DNA of 60,000 nucleotides from Polytrichum commune (Eukaryota > Streptophyta > Polytrichopsida > Polytrichales > Polytrichaceae): contig OX485807.1 in the NCBI GenBank assembly GCA_950295325.1, positions 2,732,501-2,792,500 on the forward strand. The letters run 5' to 3'. The notes below the pieces were generated by a model. The model was not told the DNA's origin, searched no databases, and saw only the letters and a list, made by a program, of their open reading frames with translations. Of the stretch, positions 10,897-23,600 are shown piece by piece. Both the position numbers and the translations under genes were made by a program. Each line of letters starts with the position of its first letter. Position 1 is the first letter of the stretch.

Positions 10897-12829
10897 AATT
10901 CCAAGAAATTCCATAACCAAGAATTTGAACGCGGGTCGCTTGGGTGAAAGCTAGGTATCCTTACGATCTACACTATTGTGAATGTCTGGAGCCACATAAT
11001 CCATGGTATGATGTGTGAGATGTGTGAGATGTGTGAGACATCCTTCAATTTTTCTCCTTTCAATTCAAAAATTTCGTGGAAAGATGACATGACCTATCCA
11101 ATGGTCCCTACTAGCTAGGAGGCTTATAGTGCCCACCATTGACGCTCGACGGCCACAACCACCTTGTGAACACAATTGTGTGTTAGGCTAAGCACGTAAC
11201 TTACATACTTGGATTTATTTAGGATCAAATTTTGAGAACAACTTGGCTTGCTCTTTTCTGAAAGAAAAGAACTGACGAGCACGGTTCTCTATTCTCAAGT
11301 ATAAAAATATGCCTTGCTGCCTACATTTTCTGACATCAACATGATGTGTAGAGTCTCTTCATTCCTAAATTATTGTTCTAATAAAGAGGTGGACTCTTTT
11401 CAATGGCAAGAGGAAATCATTGCGCATGAGCATACCTCATCCATCCAACATAACCACTTGACCTCCCATAGGTTTTTGGTTAATTTTATCACAAATGATT
11501 TTATCTAGACTAAATTTCGGAGTCAATGAAGTTACTTATGTAATTATGTATTGGAGTAAATGAAGCTACTTATGTCCGAGTCAAATCAACCTTAAAAAGT
11601 GACTTCCGGATTGTTTACTATTTCAAAGTTAAAATGTGGGATGATTGAGAGGTAAGCTTGTGTGCGATAAGCCCTTCTCAACATGTCTAATGACCATAAC
11701 CGTGGCAATTTGATCGTCTATTGTCCTTCTCATACTAACTCGTCTCCAAGCTCTTCAATACCCATAACTTTCAAGATGATCGGTTGACTCAGTAACCCCA
11801 CCTATGCTTGGATAGATCACACTGGGTGACACTAACATGGATTGGTGTAGAATGCAACCCACACCACTTGCAAGGTGATGATGACTCCTGGTCACTCCAC
11901 CTATTGGTTGGATGTTGAAGTTAGTCCACAACGTGATGGTGTAATCATTTTACTTTTCTTTTGAATTTTTCTTTTCTTTTTGTTCTTGGAAATCAATGTC
12001 ATTATTAAAATATGAATTTGGCTATGCAAAATCACTTTGTTAAAGACAAGGTTTTGGGTGGAAAAAAACCTCTTGTTACATGTAGGCAAAGGGTTAGAGG
12101 CCATCAAGCGGTTGGCCACATGACATGGTGGTCGTGATGGGGAAAAAAAGGGGCGGGGGTGGGGGCGGGGACGGGGGCATAAGCTGATGGGCGCCATTGC
12201 ATGTGCCACGTATCCATCTCCTTCTAGAAGCCTCGGAAGATGGCATGCAATTGTAGTTCCTAACTCCATGCACTTTGCTAGCTCCAACCAACAATTGCAT
12301 GCCGTTGCACAGTCTACGCTACATAGCCTTCATATTTGTTTCACCAACATCATAGACGAAGACCCCTCGCAAACCCATAATTAGTCTTTTACACTTTACC
12401 ATTTTGTATTTGAGGGCTTTGTCCTGGGGGGTGGACTCTACATACTACGTACAAACTAACGTAAGTGTAAGAAGGGGTGTTATTTGAGGGATTAGTGTAC
12501 ATAGTATACATAAGGGATAGGTATTGTTTTTTCTCTAGTGTGTACATTTAGAAAGGCTATCAAGAATTTTGAAGTAAGGTATACGTACAAAAGGAAAGCC
12601 TGAGGTTTAGAGGAAAATTGGCAATAAATGTGTTAGTTTATCTAATACATACTTTCATCAATTGTTGTCATATGATAATAGTCCTTAATGACTACCATGT
12701 CCATGCTTGTTAAGGTTTGCATTTGGGTTCTAGGTTTTTACCCATAAGGCTCTTGAAGTGCTCATGAGCTCCCTTGAGTTTTCCTTTACAAATTAGAGCT
12801 AAGTTATTGTGCTCTTGTCTTCATTTATT
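10897..12829. other. Intergenic, no gene recognised
   Basis: Short ORFs only. One at 11901-12287 on the minus strand owes its length to a G-rich run near 12148-12178 that reads as proline-rich peptide. A small GTGTGAGAT tandem occurs near 11011-11035. No RNA gene seen. Confidence 0.35.
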
Positions 12830-13135
12830 TGATACAATTGTTGAGTTACATGCTATGGATAAGAAAATGTTCAATAACATTCTCATTGGAAAATGAAAGC
12901 AAACTTTATGTAATATATTGATTCATGATTCAATAGTCTATATACTTGGTGGAGGCATTTATCACATTAATGTTTTTTAAACTTAGTATAAATACACGAG
13001 TCAATTTTCTAGCATGCCGTTAGTACGTATACATTTTATTTTATTTCTCTATAAATTTCTCGTATATAGGGGGTTTAATTTCATTGTGACCCACGCATGT
13101 CATTGAGGTTTCCAATGAACAGTCTACCCCCCAGG
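12830..13135 (+). repeat. Degenerate right end of element T (third locus)
   Basis: GTTGAGTTACATGCTATGGAT followed by AAGAAAATGTTCAAT parallels the ELHPTDEKVFN coding region of T. CGTATATAGGGGGTTTAATTT then CACGCATG parallels the T right end near 8950-8985. It finishes in ACAGTCTACCCCCC, comparable to the CACTCCCC end of T. Confidence 0.4.
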
Positions 13136-13687
13136 ATCTTTGTAGTACTTAATAGAATATTAGCTGCACAACCCACTTGAATATGTGGCACAAGCAACTC
13201 CATCCGTCCTTTTGTTCAATTTGTTGAAACTCAAAAGAATTGTGTTGCCTTGAATTTTATTTCTGGGTTTCACTTAAATGTTCGACCTGGTGGGTTCTTG
13301 ATTGTACGCTATGGAATCACAGAATTGAGATTTACTTGTACCAAAAGAAAATATAAAATATGAAACCATTGTGGTACAGAAATTATCGGGGCAACGACTT
13401 GTCAGTGCTTAAACATCAATATATGAGATAAGCCAAGATGGTTAAACAATTGGAAAATTACAATACATACTAAAATTCTTATGTGATGTCAAAGAAGTTC
13501 ATCAAATCACCAGTCCCCTTTCTGTTAGGAGTGCTCTACAATCACACCTGCAGTTATAACACCTACACAATGAAGTCAACCATTACAAGCGCTATATCCT
13601 TTGTCAAGAGCACATGCTCCAGCTTTCCACAAGGGTGATTGAACCGATCAATCTTTGGAAGCAACTAAACTTTACTTGCACGCAGAA

Positions 13688-13912
13688 TCAATCCAACACC
13701 ATGTCCAACTGAACCTTGAGACCAATTACATTTAATCTTAGTACTCCTGCACAATAATCTCTGATCACGCTCGAGCATGCCCATGAAGCGAAAATTACAG
13801 ACAAGGGTGAGAGTGCGCACACACATATGGCTATGGTGGCTGTCATCCGATTATCTTCTGGTGAACTAACTCCATTGACTATGGCAAGGATGCCCATGTA
13901 CACATTTTCCAC
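13688..13912 (-). other. Possible membrane-protein exon or relic
   Basis: Minus-strand ORF of 74 codons preceded by CAATTCAG, a plausible splice acceptor. It includes a hydrophobic stretch, MTATIAICVCALSPLSVIFA, and ends LKVQLDMVLD. The composition looks more protein-like than neighbouring ORFs, but I found no partner exon and no family. Confidence 0.2.
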
Positions 13913-14219
13913 CCTGAATTGAACTGATCAGACTTATTTAACTCCTCTGCTTCTTTCAAAACAAATATCTACGTTGTCGTTCAAATGTCAACTTTTCTTC
14001 CTGTCATAGAGTATGCAACAGGTTACAGGAGCTGATTGAATTGGTCGAAGGTGCATTGCAAAGCTGTGGGAATACCCAACTACTCTATAGATGGGCCCGT
14101 GACTTGTACACAAGCTGCTTATTATATCAAACTTAAAAGTTTAAAGCTGCCAAAGTCTGTACAGTGATAGTCATCCCTCTCACAGTTCCATTTGACAAAT
14201 TCAATAGTGTAACTGTTGG

Positions 14220-14468
14220 GTTGAGGAGAGAGTCCAGGAGAGAGCGCAGGCAAAGTAAGTGTTGGGGCTTGGTGAAAAGGAGAAAGAACCCTTGCATCGC
14301 TTTGCTTCGCTATTAATCGTCACATTGAGCCCTTTGCATTGTGCTCATAAATAGAGACCAAACCTCCTCGGAGTAACCGTAATAGTCTTGTCTGCTTTAT
14401 ACACATGCGGAGTATTTTATGCACTTGTGATAGTTGGATGGATGAGTATGAAGGTAGGTAAGTTAACC
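14220..14468 (+). repeat. Leader-region duplicate L1 upstream of the DUF7733 gene
   Basis: Shares GGCTTGGTGAA, AAGAACCCT, CACATTGAGC and CTTATGCACTTGTGATAG-type blocks, in order, with the copies at 14892-15480 and 15840-16110. Similarity to the gene-proximal copy is lowest here. The right end abuts a MITE. Confidence 0.5.
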
Positions 14469-14891
14469 ACACTAATTATCCCAATTAGTTTGTGTGGTAC
14501 TAATTCCCGAAACATGCACTATTTTGCAAAGTTTTAAAATTAGCGAGGGTTTATTTTTTTACTGAGTGATACTAAATTCATGCATACATGCTCATTTACC
14601 ATATATTTCAAGAAACTCGGTGCGTGCTCTAAGGTGCTTGTAAAGTGATAAAAAAAATTTATATGCAAACACATGCTTGTTAATGAATAGTGCCATGATG
14701 AATAATGTCAATGCTTTCAATGAAATATGTTGCTATGAATAGTATTTTTTAATGAAATGATGACGAGATGAACAATGCTTCCAAGATCTTTTGGTGGCAC
14801 TAATTTCATAGCTTAAAGAAATTTAGTGTCACCTTCACTACTTTCCCACACTCATTAGTAGCCGTCCCTCACTAATTGGGATAATTGGTGT
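14469..14891. mobile_element. MITE family V copy 1
   Basis: Terminal inverted repeats ACACTAATTATCCCAATTAG and, inverted at the right, ACACCAATTATCCCAATTAG differ at one base. 423 bp, AT-rich and noncoding. A second, more decayed copy lies at 56572-57032 and shares GCTAATTCCCGAAACA and AATTTCATAG blocks. The target duplication is unclear, so the superfamily is left open. Confidence 0.6.
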
Positions 14892-15480
14892 AGTTGGCAT
14901 GTAGGTCAATAGGTCGATTATGTAGGATAGAGTGGAGGCAAGACTTTGTAGGGCTTGGTGAAGAGGGGGTGTAACAAGAAAGAGCCAGTGTTGGCCCGGT
15001 ATTGTCTTTTTAGATACCATACCAGTAGGGTATGGCTATTTGACGGTATTTTATTTTGGATACCATTTGGGTCTATATACCATGCAAGAACCTTCATACT
15101 TGAGTAATTTATCTCTAGTATCTATATGGTTTAGGATGATATTAACCCAAATAACAACTTTGGGTGTACAAAGATTCTCTTATCTTGAGATACCCAACAA
15201 AAATTACTATTTGACTGGTATGACAATTTTGATACCCACAGATAGGTTCTTTGATACCAATATTGACCAACATTGAAAAGAACCCTCGCCTCACCTCCCC
15301 TCGCCATTCACCATCACATTGAACCATGTGCACTATGCACATACGAAGAGGGCCAAACGTCTTGGAAGAAATCATAATGAAACTCATCTACCTTACACCC
15401 ATTTACCATCCCTTATGCACTTGTGATAGGTAGGTAGATGAATGAGTATGAAGATGGGGAAGGTAGATGGGGTCTTAAGT
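14892..15480 (+). repeat. Leader-region duplicate L2, split by a hAT MITE
   Basis: Begins AGTTGGCATGTAGGTCAATAG and contains GGGCTTGGTGAAGAGG. After the inserted MITE it continues AGAACCCTCGCC, then TTCACCATCACATTGAACC and ATGCACTTGTGATAG. Each block has a counterpart in L1 or L3 in the same order. Confidence 0.55.
14986..15275. mobile_element. hAT-type MITE, family Z copy 1
   Basis: Left end CAGTGTTGGCCCGGTAT, right end CCAACATTG, with the repeated word GATACC throughout. The 8-bp flanks GAAAGAGC (14978-14985) and AAAAGAAC (15276-15283) agree at 6 of 8 positions, fitting an old hAT duplication inside repeat L2. Similar interior, including CTATATACCATGCAA, is found at 43.3-43.7 kb. Confidence 0.6.
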
Positions 15481-15839
15481 GGCTCGTTTCTCAATCGGAC
15501 CCCTATATTTGACTGGTATGTGGTTCTGTGAGGATCGAAGAGCAGACACCATCAAGTCACATGCTTGAAAGAGATTGGACTACGTCTTCAAATATCACTA
15601 ACTACTCTACACTCAATAGTGAACACAATTGGGAGGACCTATCAGTATCCAGTTGAGAAATCAACAAATATGTTCTTCCGATAACTAGAACTAAATCAAG
15701 GGAGGTCCAATTTCCCATCCGGTTTTTGTAGATGTTTCATTGTAGATTTGGTAATGTCACATGAATATTTCTTGTGTGAATCTAATCGGTGGAAGTTAGA
15801 GAACATGAAAAAACGAAGCAAATAACACCCATATACCTT

Positions 15840-16110
15840 ATGGTGGACTGGTTGGTATGTAGGTCTGCAGGTCGATCGCCACATGTCGCCAGGTCAGCCG
15901 CCACGTGTCCATCGCCCACGAAGGTCTCTTGGTCAGAGGGAGAGAGACTGGAGACAACGCCAGGCAAGTGCGAGAAAGTGCTCCAAGTAGGCTTTGGCGA
16001 AGAGGAGGAAAAACCCTCGCCTCGCTCATTCACCATCGCACTGAGCTTTCTTCGCTCGTGTGCCGCTGGCCGATCAAGTGCGCTAACTGAACTTACTCAT
16101 CACTCGGCAA
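15840..16110 (+). promoter_or_regulatory. Presumed leader/promoter region of the DUF7733 gene (copy L3)
   Basis: The GC-rich, least decayed member of the L repeat set, about 0.9 kb before the DUF7733 start codon: GGTCGATCGCCACATGTCGCC, GGCTTTGGCGAAGAGG, CCCTCGCCTCGCTCATTCAC. The placement suggests the transcribed leader. A donor-like ACAAG/GTGAGC has its GT at 16138-16139, and CTGCTTAG (acceptor AG at 16991-16992) lies just before the ATG at 16998. A 5'-UTR intron of about 855 nt is therefore possible but unproven. A 142-codon ORF here is not considered real. Confidence 0.4.
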
Positions 16111-16997
16111 CGGCATCCACGTTTTCTGAGGTACAAGGTGAGCACACACACATGCCTTGTAATTATACCCCACCTAAATCCTTGGCGCTCTCCATTTTTA
16201 CACCCCTCACACTATAGATCGATCCAGGGTTAAGTTGGCTCCAGCAGTTTTGGGTCGAGGATATGGGTCACCTGTAACGTTGCCTGCTTTTTGCACTCGG
16301 GCCCCTCTTCTCTAAATTAATTCTATATGTTGGTCAATTTATGTTTGGCGGGTCAACCGTGTGTGTTTGTGGAGGTGTGGTACTCTTAGGTTGAATCTTC
16401 GTTTTTCTTCCCTGCCTTCTGGAATGAACAAGAGTTTGTTATATGATTTGGGAAGCTCTTCACGGTGTGGTAGGATGTGCTTAACTGGAGAATTGGTGGT
16501 ACCAAAAATTTAGATTAATATGGTTCTTGTGCACTGTTAGGTGTACCCAAGGTGTTTGACATCGAATGACCTCTTAGAGTAGAGAGAAATAGTTTTGGGG
16601 CATATGAAGAAATCTTAGCATCAGAGAGCCTCATCAAGGATCAGGTGGGTTGGCGGAAATCACTGAATCATCATCCTCGTATTGTGCTCGTGACCTAAGT
16701 TGGGATGGTAGAAAATCTGAACTGTAGAGTTGGATGGAAAAAACTTTAGGTTATAAAGTGTAAGACATTCCCTTCATTTTGGGAATTGAGGTTAAGTAGA
16801 GGGGATCACTCAATGGTAGGTTGAGAAGAAGAGGACTTGGTTGGTGGAGGCGTGGAGGTGTAATTAGGGTTGGGGAGATCTCTTCTCGAGATTTTACCAG
16901 GACTGCATTGGCGTATAGTGGGCCTGCTTTGTCCTGATGTTCTGCGTCCTCTTCAATTGCTGATTTGTATACAAAATTGATAAACTGCTTAGGCACG

Positions 16998-18513
16998 ATG
17001 TCGGGAGCAACGTTAGCAGCAGGGCCACGGATTGTTGGGGACCTGAAAGGCTCTCCCGGTGGTTACCAAGACCGAGCCCGCGATGTTGGTGGCTTAGGAG
17101 GTGTGATGGGCTCATTCAGGGTTATCGAACTGCAGCTGGTGGCTTTTATTGTGGTCTTTTCAGCCAGTGGGCTGGTCCCCTTAGTCGACATCCTGTTCCC
17201 GATAGTCTTGAGTTTCTATGCCTTCCTCATCTCAAAGCTAGTGTTTCCAAGATACAAGAACACAGACCTGGAGGTGTTCAAAGGAAACCGGTGGTTTCAG
17301 CTATACGTAGTTACGGGAACTGTGATAGGGCTGTTCTTGCCTTTGGCATATGTTTTGGGCGGGTTTGCACGAAACGACCAGCGATCTGTGCGTGCCGCGA
17401 CACCCCACTTGTTCCTTCTCTCGTGCCAGGTTCTGAGTGAGAATCTTGTGAGTGGGTTGGCGATTTTCTCTTTACCTGTGAGAGCACTTTTACCCATCTT
17501 GTACAATGGGCGCCGGCTTTTCGCGCTTGTAGATTGGTGCGAGGAAATGTTTCTTACCTCTCACCTCTCTAAAAATCCAACATTCAATGTAAGTACATTC
17601 CCTTCTTTTTCTTCCATTTTATGCACTTTGCACTATCTTTGTCAGGAACCCTGTTCGGCGATGTCCATCATCTGTGTTGTGTGACGATGGCATCCGCAAT
17701 CCTGTGTTCAGATTTTCCCAGTTCATCTCTAGGCCAAATTTCAGATGATTCCATTACTTGATGTCAGTTAAAGACAGTACCTGAAACCATTAGAAGATTC
17801 AGGAGTCCAACATAGTAAATTTGGAATGATTGGGATAAAGGTCAATTAGGAATCATATTTGTTAAGTGATCTGATCTTGCTCCAGACTAGACAGGTGGTT
17901 GTGGATAGTTCTACTCTCCGTCAGTTGCCCAGGCGTATTGAAACCTCAATGCAATTGTTTGATAAAGCTTTCATGAAATTCTGCTTGGCATATACAAGTA
18001 AATATCCTCCTAATCTCACACAGTGTTAGAGAGAATTCAATACCAGTTCAGTATGGTGGTGCCCATTCAATTTTTATCAAGTAAGGTATCACTACCATGT
18101 TATGAGGAAGAAACAGCTCATCACTTGAAGGCAAGCTGGTAGTGGATTGCAGTGCTGCTACTCAAAATCAAGCCTGTGCAAATACATGCAGATTATCCAA
18201 CTAATGAAAAGTGGGAATGCATGTATATTTTGTCTTGGTACAGGAGGAGGCGTGGTTATTATTTGGCAGAGTATTAGCTACAGCAAATGCCATCTATTAT
18301 ACCTGTAATCTTTTTGGGTTCTTGATCCCCATGTTTCTTCCAAGAGCGTTTGAGAAATATTTCGAGACACGCAAGGCCTACCTTGCAGACAAGGAGCAGA
18401 AAAAAGCTGAGGAAAAAGCTGAGGCGGAAAGAAAGAAGGCAGAGGAAAGGGAAAGGAAGTCGCATCTTCCGGCACCCTCCGCTCCCCCAGGTGTTGAGAA
18501 GAAAGCTCAGTAA
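16998..18513 (+). CDS. DUF7733-type multi-pass membrane protein
   Basis: Two exons, 16998-17588 and 18244-18513, joined in phase 0 across a 655-nt GT-AG intron (donor AAT/GTAAGT, acceptor TACAG/GAGGAG). The product is 286 residues. The start is the ATG giving MSGATLAAGP; upstream codons in frame lack an ATG. Hydrophobic stretches include LQLVAFIVVFSASGLVPLV, VVTGTVIGLFLPLAYVLGGF and FLLSCQVLSENLVSGLAIF, with one more after the junction (IYYTCNLFGFLIPMFLP). The blocks GLFLPLAYVLGGFARND, ATPHLFLLSCQ and VRALLPILYNGRR match my memory of the plant DUF7733 family, whose biochemical function is unknown. The C-terminus is a highly charged K/E/A-rich tail, about residues 240-275, likely a cytosolic helix. 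Confidence 0.85.
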
Positions 18514-20683
18514 GCTGAGTGAGTCTGAAATTTGAACCCTGGACCTCTGCCCATTACTTTGAAGGAAGTTTGTTGAGAGGGTTAGAATAACTTAGAGTGG
18601 TAGACTTAGCTAAGTCTTAGCAAGTCCTGTGGCAAACTAACCACTGGCATCTGTATTCAGAATAGCTCGTGTTTTATAAGCATGTACAGCCAAGTAATCT
18701 CTTCTCTATCATGTTCAATCTGGACTTCTCTGGATGAACCGGATATTAAAGTCAAGAGTCATTATAGCACAGTCTCTTGGGGTTCGTTAAATGTGTACCC
18801 CTTTTGATAGAAAGTGTCATCCTGTACACTTTTGGAACATCCCAGTCTGGTCTGCTCAGTCATGTACATGTGTTGAAAGTCAAAGCAAAACTTACTGAGC
18901 AAGCTACAACTTCCAAAGCAGTTCAGCTCTTGACAACAATTGAGCAAACTTATTTCAACCCTCTGACATGCAACAGAGTACACATCACATTCTATGTGTC
19001 TCTAATGTTACATGCATTATATTACTCAATTGCTCGGTATGGACCAATTATCAAGGAGATTTTTGGGCATAATCAGTTGAGATCCTAGTGTTTGCAAATC
19101 CAACTGGTTACATGTTAATTTGAGGTATATTCCATAAATTCCTCTAAAGTGATCAGTAATTCTCCTGAAATCTTGAACCTCAATGAGTTATTTCTCAAAC
19201 ACGACCGGTTCATCTGTAACTAACTGCTGGTACTCCCCAATCATAAGTATGGACAATTCATTATGTCAAACTTCTTCAAGACCCCTTGCAGCTCGGGGCA
19301 TCTTGAAACAGGTTTTGTACAGGTTTTGTAGCTTTGAAAGTGATGTAAGCAAACCTACGGAATTGAATAGGTAACTTCATGTATAATCCTGGGAAAATGC
19401 CATCACCCCAACTCTATTTCAGTAGCAGACTTGGATCAATTGAGTTTGATCACTATAAACAAACTTCAGAGTCAACCATTTATAAAACCAAATTTAGAGT
19501 ATCAAAAACCCATATTTGAAGGTCCCACCACCCAAAACCAGAGGGGAAAGGACGACATAGCTGCCCAACATCCAGAAAATTGATTGAAACACTCCTGGGC
19601 ACACTCCTGGGAAAATAATCACGTGCACACTTAAGCCTGGAGACTTAAATCTCTGAATTTTGTGCGCACTGTCATGCACTGGAGCACTCAACATTGAAGG
19701 GTATCCTGGTTGTAACTCTTATTCCTTGATGCAACGACGAAACTCATTAGCTTTTAAAAAAGACACGAAGAGGACACTCCATTTTATCTAAACGCCATAA
19801 AGCAACAGCCTACAACTTTCAAAGTTCAAAGTTGATCATGCAATAAGCCCCTTAAAAGTGCATAAAACTGAACTTTGAACCTTAAAGTTTGAAAAGTAAA
19901 GCTTTCCTCGAAAGTCTTCTTTTGAAAGTTCAGAGGCTTATTCTCTCTGGACTTTCATAAAAAAGAACAATATTTATGGTTCGAGTGACAGATACCACCA
20001 ATGGGGATATTTTCTGTAGTCAGACTGCGACACTTCCAAAGTTGCAAGAAATGCAACCTCCACAAGTCCTGAGAAACTATGATTCCTGCGAAAGAATAAC
20101 AGGAGATGACCAACAGAAAGAAACACCCCAACTAGACTCTAACCAGTTTGAAACTGCAAGGCAATAAGGGAGTCTACCCCAGGCCCTTCCCATACGAATC
20201 TGATAACATGTACAAACATATATAGCATTTATTGAACGCCCTGTAGCTCTCTACAGACCTGTAAGGATTATGGGGTCACCTCACTGCTGTGGTACCTTCC
20301 TGCCTCACAATGGTGCCTGAGCTTCAGATCTAATATATCTGGAAACACCATATACCTGATGCCACCACCTAGTTTGGAACAACTTAGCTGACCAATAAGG
20401 AGTACTCCCTGAATACCGAGTCGTATCAGCTGTTAAGACAACCCTCAGAGAAAACCTGTAATCCTCCTGAAGTGCTGAACAGCTTTTACCCTACAGAGGT
20501 ATTCCTACACACACGGCCTAAAAACATCGGATATTACTACTGAGAGAAAAAGAAAGCTCTACATCAACAGTCCATAGCACTTAACTCAGGATCAGAGTCT
20601 GCTCTGTTAATCACCTGATTCAGACACCATAACACTGCATTTTTTCTTTGCACTTTGGCAAGAATTGCATCCAGAACACATCT
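18514..20683. other. Spacer between convergent genes (3' ends of both)
   Basis: Contains the 3' untranslated regions of the DUF7733 gene (left) and the CBE1-like gene (right), and one hAT MITE at 19045-19246. ORFs of about 60-103 codons here show no family resemblance. Confidence 0.45.
19045..19246. mobile_element. hAT-type MITE, family K copy 2
   Basis: 202 bp flanked by a perfect 8-bp duplication GTATGGAC (19037-19044 and 19247-19254). The interior matches family K copy 1 inverted: GGAGATTTTTGGGCATAATC, CAACTGGTTACATGTTAATTT and AACTGCTGGTACTCCCC. The terminal repeats are decayed, but the duplication secures the hAT assignment. Confidence 0.7.
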
Positions 20684-23600
20684 TTATGTTGCCTCAACAC
20701 CTAGAGGTGGCTGTGGAATCAAAGAGGATCCTGAGAGACCAGATCGTAATCCATCTGCTCCAAACCACCTTTCCACATTTCCCGCAGCATTGTAGCCATT
20801 CACACCATGAGGTTTGCCACCAGTTCTGGAGAAGTCTGAGTTGAAGGGAGATGGCACCCCAATTGGAGGAGCATGATTGGGTAGATGCTGACCATGGTTG
20901 TGATGACTTGGCAGCACCTGCATTGGAAGCTGATGTTTGGCACCTTCCTGTTCTTGTACGACCATACCTGGATAGAATGGCGGGCGCTGCAGGATTTGTG
21001 GTTGTCCTAAAAACTGAGGTGATTGGTGTGCCAAGGAATTGTGAAACGTATGTGGTGGAGGAGGAAGATGTCCGTGTCCGTGAGGTGCAAAAGGTCGGGC
21101 ACCCGATCCATCGAATCCAAAATCATAACCACTATTGTTGTTGGTGGTAAACACTGGAGCCTGTGGCTGAGGTCGAAATGAAGGGTGTGGAAAGACATTA
21201 TTGCTATCGTGTGATGGCTGTTGGAGTTGTCGAGGAGGTGGGGGCGGTGTGGTCATGTTTTGCATTGGCAGCCCTGGAGGAGAGTGTGGTCTGAACATTG
21301 AAGTTGGCATAGGCTGGGAAGTAGTTCGTTCTGCAGGAAAAGGAGTGAACCCTGTCACCCTTGGTGAGGTCTTGTACTGAGGACTATTGCCTTGGCTTGG
21401 CGTTAAACCTTCACCGTTGACTGGGTTTGCCATCACCTTCCCCATAAAATCTGGGAAGTCCTTGCTTGCAAATAATCTCTTCTGAAAATCTGTTGAAGCA
21501 ATACCATTCGTATTAACATCATTTGTTCTTGTTCGAAGGGCAAGATTCTTCCCTGCAAGCATCAGCCTGTAGTTGGTAGAATTGTGAGGGGATGACTCTC
21601 CAGAAGTTAGCTCCCCATCAGTTCTCCTTGCTTGGGTAGTGGCACCATCTTTCTGAAGTTTGTATAAGTCGAGAAGTCCTTCACTGAGTGCCAACTTAAA
21701 AGCAGGACCTCCAGTGCTAGCTGTTGCTCCATTCAAGGCATCCAGAGACACAAAGTTTTGATGACTCTGACTAAAATCAGAGTTCCCCCAAAATTCAGAA
21801 ATTGGAGGTGCAGAAGGCATGTGATGAAGGTCATATTTGGGTTCTGCCACTTCTACTTGTGGAACCGAAAACTGAAGGTCCTCCATATCCTGCTGGACAC
21901 TGGCCTCCACACCCTTGCTGTCAGGCCACATACTACTCCATTCAGGCCCAGAGCTTGCAAACCAATTGGGAGGGCTGTCAAGCCCATTTGTACTAATTGC
22001 CTTAGTTTGGGGCTTGACTCCCGCTTGCATCTCGGACAAAGGGATCATCATCCCTTCACTCTTGAGACTTGTGAAGCCATCGTCTCCTAACATGGTGGGT
22101 TCCTCAGATGGCCGTAACTCGCTCATGAAGGCTTTGCCAAACAAAGCTTCTAATGTATGTACTTTGTTGCCCTGGTCGGTCACAAACCCTGGGTTCTTCC
22201 AAGCCCACTCACTAATTACGTTTTGATTTGCAGCCCCACCCAGAATGCCGTTGGGCAACCCTGTGTCAGAAACAACAGGTCTTTTTTGGAGAAGTGCCAA
22301 AAGGTGCTCAGATGCACTTGAAGCATCCTTGGGTGGCGGTTCTAATACTTCCACTGGCTTAGCTCCACTGCTCACATTAAAATTGTCAGATCCAGCAGCT
22401 TCAGCCAGCATTGCTTGCTCAATGTCTTCACAAGTCATAAATACAGGGGGGGACAACGATGGCTGTCCTTGTCCTGCATTTGTATGACCCAGATACCCAA
22501 TGTGGGTAGATCTGTGGTCACTAGTGTTGCCTATTTCTTCATTTACTATGAATCCTTTCTCAATGTCCTCTAGAGAAGGGCCCACTGGCATTGGTAGAAT
22601 ACTGCGTCCAGCCTTGCTGAGAGCACCAAAACTTCCAGTACCTTGGACAGTTTTCTCCACAGGCACCTTGCCACCAACAGTGTTCAATTGTTCACTCTTT
22701 GAAAATAAGGACATGAAATTTCTGGGACTACTTGTTTCACTTGTGCTTATGAAATCACTCGCAGTGAGGAAAGTTTCATCTGCATTATGAAAAAGAAAAA
22801 GAATGAATACACCATCGCATACGTTTCAAATCATCTTGAATAGAAAAAGCAATATAAAGACTGCAATTTCATGGACTTCACCAGTGCACAAATTTTAGCA
22901 GTCTGGTTCACCTAAGATGCCATAATCATTTAGTTTCATAGATGTAGATCCAACTTCACCACAAAAAGTAAAGTGGGCAAACGCATACCTTCATGAGGAA
23001 ACCACTGAGCGAATTTTGATGTTTTTGAAGTGGTGTCTGACCAATTATCTTCCTCTGGAACAACAGTGGGCTGCTGTCATGTCACAACAAAAGGACATCA
23101 GAAAGTGCTACAGATTCAACAATCTTTGGCACAGTTCTCAGTGTCTTCTAAAACATCTACAACGCCAAATGCTTAGCAATGGCATACCCAATCCACTACA
23201 TCAATGGCTCAGGAGAAAATGAAGGATGCCCATGTTGACATTCCAGCAGTATTGTTCCAATTAAAGAAGCACAAGGTTCACAAATAAAACACGCAAAACT
23301 ACATAAGAGAAAGAATTACCTCAGCCTCTTTAACTTTTGGTGGCAGAAGTCCATCAATAAGACCAGTTGCTGCATTCCCAAACAGCTTGTCAATCAATGA
23401 CTCTTGTTGGATAGCAACTACATCCTCAGAAGATAAGATTTCACTCGGTAATCCCATATGATTATCACCATCCAGATTGAAGCTCCATAGCTCTGAAGCT
23501 TCCAGTGACTTCCTCCCACGTAAGCCTCCTGGTGCAGTAATGTTATTATCTCTAGCAGTGGCACCTGCAGCTCCTCTAAGTACAAACTTAGTACTCAGAA

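Noticed and set aside
15789-16217. 142-codon plus-strand ORF
   Set aside because: It overlies the repeated leader block whose other copies have no matching frame, and the peptide has no family character.
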